Below, one piece after another: positions 1 through 5,302 of a DNA stretch of 5,786 nucleotides (the first letter of the stretch is position 1; each line of letters begins with the position of its first letter). This stretch comes from Haloferacaceae archaeon (GTDB lineage Archaea; Halobacteriota; Halobacteria; Halobacteriales; Haloferacaceae). The notes beneath the pieces were generated by a model. That model saw nothing but the letters and a program-made list of their open reading frames with translations. It was not told the origin of the DNA and ran no database searches. The stretch spans positions 1 to 5,786 of the forward strand of contig JAHENP010000184.1 in the NCBI GenBank assembly GCA_018609965.1. Reading direction: 5' to 3'. Position numbers and translations under genes: made by a program.

Positions 1-176
1 CCGGCCACCGGATCGGGTCGGTGTGTGTGTACGACGACGAGCCACGGACGTTCGACGACGACGACCGGGCGTACGTCTCGGAACTGGCCGACGTGGCCGC
101 CGATCTCGTCGCGTTCTACGGACGGGGAGCGGAGGGTGATACCGACCCCGGCGGTGCCGGAGGGGGCGATGAGTGA
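1..176 (+). CDS. GAF-domain signalling protein, C-terminal fragment
   Basis: The left edge cuts this gene. Reading begins at base 3, and 57 codons are visible before TGA at 174-176. The visible protein has a hydrophobic strand (GSVCVYDDEPRTF), then an acidic turn (DDDD) and an amphipathic helix (YVSELADVAADLVAFYG). That is the usual last strand and closing helix of a GAF domain, where a 'G-x-L-C-V-x-D-x-x-P-R-x-F-x-D-x-D' pattern is typical. A short Gly/Asp-rich tail follows and nothing else, so GAF is the last domain here. GAF domains bind small ligands or act as dimerising sensor modules. In haloarchaea they occur in histidine kinases, bat-like regulators and stand-alone proteins, and the missing N-terminus prevents a choice among these. 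The stop overlaps the start of the next gene by 8 bases, so the two are probably co-transcribed and translationally coupled. Confidence 0.8.
   Translation, partial: GHRIGSVCVYDDEPRTFDDDDRAYVSELADVAADLVAFYGRGAEGDTDPGGAGGGDE
159..163 (+). promoter_or_regulatory. Shine-Dalgarno (GGAGG) for the DUF7504-type gene
   Basis: GGAGG lies 5 bases before the ATG at 169 and inside the end of the GAF gene. It matches the anti-Shine-Dalgarno end of haloarchaeal 16S rRNA. It decides the start of the downstream gene: the same frame is open back to base 25, but only the ATG at 169 has this site. It also fits re-initiation after the GAF gene's stop. Confidence 0.75.
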
Positions 177-855
177 CACGCCGGCGGGTGGAGCGGCGCC
201 GTACACGTTCGGTGACCTCCCGGTCGAACCGATTCCAGCGGGGTCGACAGTGCTCGTCGCCGGCGAGCAGTCGACTGCCGCCGAGGAACTCGCGGTCGCG
301 TTGGTGGCGAGTGCCGCCGCCGCAGCACAGCCGGAGGGGGCGTTGTTCGTCTCGACGGACACGGGCGCCGAGACGTTGTTGACGGCCTGTGGTCGACTCC
401 AGCCGACGTTCTCCCCGGAGATCGCGAGCGTCGTCGACTGTTCTGGCGCCGACCGGGACGACGAGGAGGTGGCGACGGTCGCGGCGCCAAGCGACCTCGG
501 CGGGATCACCACCCGTTTCGCCGCGCTGTACGAGTCGTTGTTCGACCGACTCGACGACGGACGGGTGCGGGCCGGTGTCGTCGGGCTGTCGTCGCTCGCG
601 ATGCACGTCGAGTTGCGGTCACTGCTCCGGTTCACCCGGACGGTCGCGGGACGGGTCGACATCGCCGCCGGGTTCGGCGTGTTCGCGCTCGATCCGACCG
701 CACACCACCGACAGGTCGGGCAGACGCTCGGACAGGCCGTCGACGGCCGGATCGAGGTTCGGGAGCCGCCGGACGCGTCGGCGGCAGACGGCGAACTGCG
801 AGTCCGCGGATTTCGGGACCAACCCCGAGAGTGGACCGCGTTCTCCTTGGAGTGA
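169..855 (+). CDS. DUF7504-type protein (degenerate RecA/KaiC-like fold)
   Basis: This is a 228-residue soluble protein. After about 25 residues comes a strand and loop, STVLVAGEQSTAAEELAVAL (26-45), where a RecA/KaiC P-loop would sit. The Walker A Gly-Lys-Thr is replaced by Ala-Ala-Glu, so ATP binding of the usual kind is unlikely. ALFVSTDTGAETLL (58-71) resembles the second KaiC-like strand. VRAGVVGLSSLAMHVELRSL (133-152) sits at the Walker B position, with Gly where the acidic residue is expected. The C-terminal part, GVFALDPTAHHRQVGQTL then GRIEVRE and ELRVRGFRDQPREWTAFSLE, is the most recognisable portion of this haloarchaeal family, which is uncharacterised. The ATG at 169 is chosen for its strong Shine-Dalgarno and its 8-base overlap with the GAF gene. 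A role in signal transduction with the GAF protein is inferred from context only. The family call is from memory of its sequence pattern. Confidence 0.85.
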   Translation: MSDTPAGGAAPYTFGDLPVEPIPAGSTVLVAGEQSTAAEELAVALVASAAAAAQPEGALFVSTDTGAETLLTACGRLQPTFSPEIASVVDCSGADRDDEEVATVAAPSDLGGITTRFAALYESLFDRLDDGRVRAGVVGLSSLAMHVELRSLLRFTRTVAGRVDIAAGFGVFALDPTAHHRQVGQTLGQAVDGRIEVREPPDASAADGELRVRGFRDQPREWTAFSLE

Positions 856-857
856 GC

Positions 858-1029
858 ACAGGGGACGACGAGCACGCCGAAGTTCTGGAAGAACGCGAAC
901 GGCGCGATCAGCAACGCCGAGAACGGCGCGACGGTCGTCAGCCTACGCCGGAGGAACACGCCGCTGGTGCTGGTCGTTGTCGCGTCGACCACCCGCGAGT
1001 CGAACCACTCGGACCGATGCCACAGTCGG
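858..1029 (-). pseudogene. possible remnant of a membrane-protein gene
   Basis: This gap lies between the convergent stops at 855 and 1030. Read on the minus strand, in a frame different from the kinase frame, it is open throughout. Nearly every third codon position is G or C, and it gives WFDSRVVDATTTSTSG, FLRRRLTTVAPFSALLIAPF and then AFFQNFGVLVVPCAH. The stretch from about 935 down to 870 would be one good membrane helix. No ATG start is visible, and the frame runs on into the antisense of the DUF7504 gene without a family-like continuation, so it is at best a fragment. I do not recognise the family. The plus-strand frame that shares its third positions is also open (ending at a TGA near 1054) but is unusually rich in Asn and Lys for this genome. 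It may simply be non-coding DNA of biased composition. Confidence 0.2.
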
Positions 1030-2844
1030 TCAGTCCGGGTCCGACGTACTGGCTGACTGTTCCGACAGCATCTCGGACGCATCTGTGTCGGCTGTCGCGT
1101 TCGTGGCCGTGGCTGGGTCCGGTATCGCTTCGTCTCGTGTCGCTGTCGTCTCCTCGGCTCGTGTGACGCTCTGTGTGGCTATCGCGTCGTCGTTGTTGTC
1201 GTCGTTTCCTCTCGCCGTGCTGTCCGCGTTCTGTGCGTCCGCCACCACCGACGACCCTTCGGGAAGTTCAACGACCGCCTCGGTGCCGCCGAGGTCACTG
1301 TCGGCGAACGACAACGAGCCGTTCATCGCGCCGACGGCCCACCGTGTCCCCCAGAGCCCGACGCTGGTCGCGTGGGACAACGGGGTCTCTTCGCCGGCCT
1401 CGATCACGGCCCGCTCCGAGTCGGGGATGCCCGGCCCGTCGTCGGCGACGACGACCTGGACGCCGGTGTCGGTCTGGCGACCGCGGACGGCGACACGCGG
1501 CCGTCTCTCCCCGTGTTCGACCGCGTTCTCCACGAGGTTGGTGACGACGTACTCACAGAGGTCGGCGTCGACCGTGACCCGTTCGTCGGGTGCGGCGACG
1601 GTGGTGTCTGCGGCCGCGTCTGCGGTGGCCGACGCAACGGTCGACTCCAGAAACGTCGCCAGCGAGACGCGGCGTTCACCCGTCCCGTCGCGGTCGAGGA
1701 GCCGCTCGACGCGTCTGATCTCCCCGGCGAGTCTGTCGAGTCGGTCGACACCGTCGACCGCCGGAGCGGCGTCGGCCTCCTCGGCGTGTGCCCGGATCAC
1801 GTCGAGTTGGTTCCGGACGTTGTGGCGGAGCACGCGGTTGAGCACCGAGAGCCGTTGCCGCCGAATCTCGCGTGTGGTCACGTCGACGAACGTCACCGTG
1901 TGGCCGAGTGTCGCACCGCCGTCCGTGTAGAGTGGCGTCACCCGCGGATCGAACTGTCGACGGCCGGCAGTTGTCCAACAGGCGACCGTCTCGCGGTCTG
2001 TGAGCGTCTCGATCCCGCAGTCGGTCACGTCGGCCAACGACGACACGTCACCGAACGTCGCCCGCGCGGCGGCGTTGCTCCGGACGATCCGGCCGTCGGT
2101 GTCGACGACGGCCACCGCCGCGGCCGCGTCCGCGAAGACGGCCCGTTCGCCGGCCGTGTTGACCGCCGCCGGGTAGTCGACGAGATCGTACCGACCCACC
2201 CCGACGGCGAGAACGACCGGAGTCCCCAGGAACAATCCGGCCAGCAACACGGTGTTCGCCGTCGGCGTCGACGGCCGAGTGAGTTGAATCGTCGCGACCG
2301 GGTGGAGAAACGGCCAGGCGACGACGACTGCACTCGCGGCCGACAGCCGGTCGTGTCGGTACGTCGCCACCCCAACAAGTGCCGTCACACTCATCGCCAC
2401 CGCGAGCAACGACAGCGTGAGAAACGACGACAGTATCTCGATTTGGTCGTCCAACGGCACCGAGACGCCGGCGAGCCCCTCGAAACCCAGCGTCAACTCG
2501 ACGGCCAACGAGACGAGCGTGGCGGCGACGAGTCCGAACTGTCGGCGGCTCGTCACGTAGCCGGCGTACCCCGCGTACCGCGCCACAAACACCGTCCACG
2601 GGACGAAGACGAGATACAACGTGATCCACTCGCCGGTCGCCGTCGTCTCGGCCACCCGGAGCGACGCGTGTACCGACGCGCCGAGGCCGAACGCGGCCGC
2701 CACCGTGGCGTACGGACGGGTGAGTTCCGTGTACGCCCCCTCGCGTCCGCGACGGAGCGTCGTGGCTGCGACCGTGACTGCGATCCCGGCGCCGACCACC
2801 ACCGGGAGGAGCCAAATAACGCTTGCCGAGTCGACAGGTTGCAA
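1030..2844 (-). CDS. seven-TM PAS sensor histidine kinase
   Basis: This membrane-bound sensor kinase passes phosphate from ATP to its own His and then to a response regulator. Residues are numbered from the TTG at 2844 (604 aa). Seven hydrophobic segments lie at about 9-31, 44-64, 72-97, 101-121, 137-161, 169-187 and 195-218. A PAS domain follows (about 233-326; AVVDTDGRIVRSNAAARATF). The HisKA helix is LNRVLRHNVRNQLDVI with phospho-acceptor His341, in the form usual for haloarchaea. The HATPase domain has an N-box (NLVENAVEHG, N436/N440), a G1 box (DDGPGIP, D468-D469), a G2 box (GLWGTRWAV) and a final GGTEAVVEL. An acidic Ala/Thr/Asp/Asn-rich tail (530-604) follows with no recognisable domain. 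The frame also opens at TTG 2901 and 2898, but codons there have AT-rich third positions, so 2844 is preferred. No response regulator is adjacent. The signal sensed is unknown. The kinase identity is secure and the start is not. Confidence 0.93.
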   Translation of the reverse strand: MQPVDSASVIWLLPVVVGAGIAVTVAATTLRRGREGAYTELTRPYATVAAAFGLGASVHASLRVAETTATGEWITLYLVFVPWTVFVARYAGYAGYVTSRRQFGLVAATLVSLAVELTLGFEGLAGVSVPLDDQIEILSSFLTLSLLAVAMSVTALVGVATYRHDRLSAASAVVVAWPFLHPVATIQLTRPSTPTANTVLLAGLFLGTPVVLAVGVGRYDLVDYPAAVNTAGERAVFADAAAAVAVVDTDGRIVRSNAAARATFGDVSSLADVTDCGIETLTDRETVACWTTAGRRQFDPRVTPLYTDGGATLGHTVTFVDVTTREIRRQRLSVLNRVLRHNVRNQLDVIRAHAEEADAAPAVDGVDRLDRLAGEIRRVERLLDRDGTGERRVSLATFLESTVASATADAAADTTVAAPDERVTVDADLCEYVVTNLVENAVEHGERRPRVAVRGRQTDTGVQVVVADDGPGIPDSERAVIEAGEETPLSHATSVGLWGTRWAVGAMNGSLSFADSDLGGTEAVVELPEGSSVVADAQNADSTARGNDDNNDDAIATQSVTRAEETTATRDEAIPDPATATNATADTDASEMLSEQSASTSDPD

Positions 2845-2868
2845 CGTTTCGTTAGGGATGTCTGATAG

Positions 2869-2875
2869 ATCAAAA
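2869..2875 (-). promoter_or_regulatory. TATA-like box for the histidine kinase
   Basis: On the minus strand this reads TTTTGAT, centred about 28 bases before the proposed TTG start at 2844. That spacing fits an archaeal TATA box feeding a leaderless transcript. No Shine-Dalgarno precedes 2844 or 2901, which also fits leaderless initiation. If translation really began at 2901, this box would lie inside the gene. Confidence 0.35.
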
Positions 2876-3011
2876 GCCTGTCGGGAGCAGGACTCCAACA
2901 AAAGTCGGGGTACGACCGTTCCCTTCTGCTACACTGGAACCAACAAGTTTACTCACGCTTTCGGTGTGAACAATCATAAGAGCTATTCGACTGCAAGAGA
3001 GTAGTACACCC
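2876..3011 (+). promoter_or_regulatory. divergent promoter region, metallo-beta-lactamase side
   Basis: This is the AT-richest stretch of the window and lies between two divergent genes, so it should carry the promoter of the plus-strand gene starting at 3012. Two weak TATA candidates are visible: CATAAGAG around 2974-2981, and CTATTC around 2983-2988, about 25-28 bases before the GTG. The second spacing suits a leaderless transcript. No Shine-Dalgarno precedes the GTG. The pair TTTACTCAC (2948-2956) and GTGTGAACA (2964-2972) is a poor inverted repeat around CGCTTTCG-like sequence. I do not claim it as an operator. Confidence 0.45.
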
Positions 3012-5126
3012 GTGCGAATCGCATTTCGACGGGCGAACCCACGCAGCCGCAACGAGTCGGTACTGCTGTGTGTCGACGTGTTGGGTGAGCCCACGCAGTG
3101 TCTCCTCTTCGACGCCGGCGACGGCGTCACCCTCGACGACCTCCTGGCGGACGACGACGTGTTCCTCGGCACCTGTCTGTCACACGCACACTCCGACCAC
3201 TACGACACGCTCGAAGACGTTCGGGCGGTCGCACGCCGTCGGGAGAACGCCGATCCAACGGTGTACACCAGTCCGGACACCGCCGCAGTGTTGGGTGACG
3301 TGCTCGATGTCGCGGCGGCACAGCGGTCCGGTGAGACCGACAGCGAACGCAGTGGGTCGGCCGGTGACGCCGGGCGCAACGGGTCGACCGGTGACGACGA
3401 ACGCGACAGATCGACCGCCGACGCAGTTCGGGCAGTCGACGGCTGGACTCGTCTCTCCGAGTGGATCGAACTCCGGCCGGTTCCGGCAGGCCACGCCCCG
3501 GGTGCCGTCGGGTTCCTCGTGCGGATCAGCGACGGCGACGACGAACGGCTCTGTCTCGTCACGGGCGACTGGACGCTCCGGGACGCCGGCGGCACGCCCG
3601 GGCTCCCGATTGAGGAGCTCCCGCAGGTCGACGCACTGTTTCTGACAACCGCGACCGCGACAGGCGTCTCGGAGACGCTCACGGACGTGGTCGCGACCAC
3701 ACTCGAACGCGCCAGCGCGGGTGCGCCGACGCTCGTCACCGCCAACGGGCTCACGGGCGCCCACCTCGCGCGGCTCCTCGACCAGGCGGCCAACGGGTTC
3801 GGCCTCCAGGTGCCGGTCCGTGTCGTCGGCCACACCGCACGGCTTTACCGGCAGTTGTACGGCGCGGGAGCGACGGCGACGGACGGCGGGAGTGAGGTGA
3901 TCGGCGACGGGAGCGACCCCAGCGGCGTCGAGACGGCGGCACCGACCGACTCGGCGGTGGAGTGTGTCCCGGTGTTCGACAGCCCGGGGATGTGTCTCGG
4001 TCCGGGCGAGATCACCGTCGCCGGGCCGGACGTGCCCACCGAGCAGTCCAGTGGGACGTTGTTCGACACGCTCGCCAACAACCCGAACGCCTGTGTCTAC
4101 CAGGTGATCGGCTCCGGGGGGACGCCACGCGACGACGCCGACTGTACGCTCCACAGTACCGAGCTGGCGAACCACCCGGCGCCGGCGGCACTGGAGGCGG
4201 TCGTCGACAAACTCGCGCCGCGACACACGGTGATCGTCCACGAGCGGGGCGCCAGCGGGAAGTACAACTATCTCGACAGCATGGTGTGGGCCGGCAACAG
4301 CGACGAACTGTTCGAGCTGTACGACGGTCACAGTTGGCAGATGCCGCCCTGGACCACGCAGTCGGTGTTGCGGACCGACGACGACGGAGGGTACCAGGGC
4401 GTGGTGCCGACGCTCCCCAGCCCGCGAGGGGGTCGGGTCGATCTCGAACGCGAGGGTCTCGATCTCGACGCCCTGAGTGAGCGTCTCCACGCGAGCTACG
4501 ACCCGGATCTCGGACGGACGACAGAGTCGGGTTCGAGCGACACGGAGACAGCCGTCGCGACCGACGCGGGGAGGTCCCGTTCGACGGACACGGCTTCAAC
4601 TGGCGCAGATGTGTCCGACTCAGCCGAGACAGACTCGTCTGGTTCGACCGAGACAGACACGCACGGCGACGCTCGGGACGACACGAGCGAGACGGTGTCG
4701 GCGTCCGAGCAACGGGTCGCGGTGAGTCCAGTCGCGGTCGGGTTAGCCGAACGGGTCGCGGCCCAGCGCCGAGAGTCCGTCGAGACGGTCGTCACCGACG
4801 CCGTCGGGGCGTACCTCCGTGCGTTGTTGAGCGGTGCGGCCGACGGCACGGCCCAGGAGGCGATTGTGCTCGACGCCACTGTCAGCGACGGCTTCCGGGC
4901 CGCGCTGGGGGCAGAGGCCGACACCGACGGGTCGACGCTCGTCGAGACGGTGGTGGGGAGTGCGCTCGCTCCCGACTCGGCCGGTGAGACGCTCCCGCTC
5001 CCGAACGGCGGGCTCACCGGCGGTGGGATCGACGCGGTCGTCGACAACGCCGAGTTCGACATCAACACGGCAGCGGCGGTCGTGGAGGCGGCGGTCTGCT
5101 GGGACGCCGCCGACTCGGACGGCTGA
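3012..5126 (+). CDS. beta-CASP-like metallo-beta-lactamase protein with RHH-like C-terminus
   Basis: This 704-residue protein has the metal-binding core of the metallo-beta-lactamase fold: SHAHSDHY (H58, H60, D62, H63), AGHAPGAVGF (H161), VTGDW (D186), and late His residues in LANHPAP (H388) and VIVHERG (H410). The 200-residue gap between D186 and H388/H410 holds a beta-CASP-like region (TLVTANGLTGAHLARLL, then VPVRVVGHTARLY). This matches the group annotated in haloarchaea as beta-lactamase-fold, RNA-processing-exonuclease-like proteins. The acidic residue usual in beta-CASP motif A appears replaced by Thr (VDALFLTTAT, 206-215), so nuclease activity is not assured. A 9-residue repeat interrupts the core at 105-139. 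After the core (to about 498) come a Ser/Thr/Asp/Glu linker (about 500-566), two ribbon-helix-helix-like units (568-606 and 617-653) and a last helix (about 672-697). There is no signal peptide or membrane segment, so it is cytoplasmic. GTG 3012 starts MRIAFRRANP, matching the usual first strand of the family. The exact substrate is unknown. Confidence 0.88.
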   Translation: MRIAFRRANPRSRNESVLLCVDVLGEPTQCLLFDAGDGVTLDDLLADDDVFLGTCLSHAHSDHYDTLEDVRAVARRRENADPTVYTSPDTAAVLGDVLDVAAAQRSGETDSERSGSAGDAGRNGSTGDDERDRSTADAVRAVDGWTRLSEWIELRPVPAGHAPGAVGFLVRISDGDDERLCLVTGDWTLRDAGGTPGLPIEELPQVDALFLTTATATGVSETLTDVVATTLERASAGAPTLVTANGLTGAHLARLLDQAANGFGLQVPVRVVGHTARLYRQLYGAGATATDGGSEVIGDGSDPSGVETAAPTDSAVECVPVFDSPGMCLGPGEITVAGPDVPTEQSSGTLFDTLANNPNACVYQVIGSGGTPRDDADCTLHSTELANHPAPAALEAVVDKLAPRHTVIVHERGASGKYNYLDSMVWAGNSDELFELYDGHSWQMPPWTTQSVLRTDDDGGYQGVVPTLPSPRGGRVDLEREGLDLDALSERLHASYDPDLGRTTESGSSDTETAVATDAGRSRSTDTASTGADVSDSAETDSSGSTETDTHGDARDDTSETVSASEQRVAVSPVAVGLAERVAAQRRESVETVVTDAVGAYLRALLSGAADGTAQEAIVLDATVSDGFRAALGAEADTDGSTLVETVVGSALAPDSAGETLPLPNGGLTGGGIDAVVDNAEFDINTAAAVVEAAVCWDAADSDG
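3348..3428 (+). repeat. 27-bp imperfect tandem repeat, three units, in frame
   Basis: Three 27-base units (3348-3374, 3375-3401, 3402-3428) encode RSGSAGDAG, RNGSTGDDE and RDRSTADAV. A shorter relative, RSGETDSE, comes just before at 3324-3347. The units share CGC at the start and TCG-(G/A)CC at the fourth and fifth codons, and the first two also share GGT-GAC. The repeat sits between the first His motif and the H161 motif of the metallo-beta-lactamase domain and is probably a surface loop grown by in-frame duplication. Confidence 0.7.
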
Positions 5127-5146
5127 CGACTGGCTGTGGGTGACTG

Positions 5147-5159
5147 CTCCGGGCCGGAG
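5147..5159 (+). terminator. short GC hairpin after the metallo-beta-lactamase gene
   Basis: CTCCGGGCCGGAG is a 13-base near-perfect palindrome: a 5-base stem with a 3-base loop, or 6 and 1. It lies 21 bases after the TGA at 5124-5126. No T-run follows, so it lacks the feature most tied to termination in haloarchaea. It also lies just before the TATA-like box at 5166-5174, so it could instead be a protein-binding site for the next promoter. Confidence 0.25.
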
Positions 5160-5165
5160 AGGCTA

Positions 5166-5174
5166 ACTATACAG
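5166..5174 (+). promoter_or_regulatory. TATA-like box (ACTATACAG) upstream of the sensor gene
   Basis: ACTATACAG is the only clear TATA-like element in the GC-rich 5127-5302 gap, and the purine-rich GAGAGG before it could serve as a BRE. The expected transcription start is near 5196, leaving a leader of roughly 105 bases before the GTG at 5303. A fainter GCTACACC at 5273-5280 would instead suit a leaderless transcript starting at the GTG. Confidence 0.4.
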
Positions 5175-5302
5175 ACACTGGTGGCGTGTGAGTGCAGATG
5201 TCGGCGTGGAGAGTGCGTGTCTGGTATCACAGACGGCGAGCGTTGGCGGCGTGTCGACTGTGAGCGAGGGGAGCTACACCAGTCCCGTCCGTCGAACAGA
5301 GT

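Noticed and set aside
841..852. CTCC-TT-GGAG hairpin at the end of the DUF7504 gene as a terminator
   Set aside because: The stem is only 4 bases with a 2-base loop, it lies inside the coding sequence, and no T-run follows.
389..1930. Long plus-strand open frame of 513 codons
   Set aside because: It crosses the DUF7504 gene out of frame and the antisense of the kinase. The product is Arg/Ser/Thr-rich with no domain, as expected for a shadow frame in GC-rich DNA.
1372..2865. Long plus-strand open frame of 497 codons opposite the kinase
   Set aside because: It is fully antisense to a kinase with clear catalytic motifs. The product is Arg/His/Asp-rich and matches nothing I recognise.
2948..2972. 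Possible operator, TTTACTCAC ... GTGTGAACA
   Set aside because: The arms pair at only about half of their positions once aligned, so the dyad is not better than chance.
3180..4490. Minus-strand open frame of 436 codons opposite the metallo-beta-lactamase gene
   Set aside because: It is antisense to a gene with intact metal-binding motifs. It has Arg/Val/His-rich composition and no domain.
4496..5230. Minus-strand open frame of 244 codons with Ser/Thr/Ala-rich product
   Set aside because: It is the antisense of the Ser/Asp-rich linker and RHH-like region. The low-complexity sequence mirrors the linker rather than a real protein.
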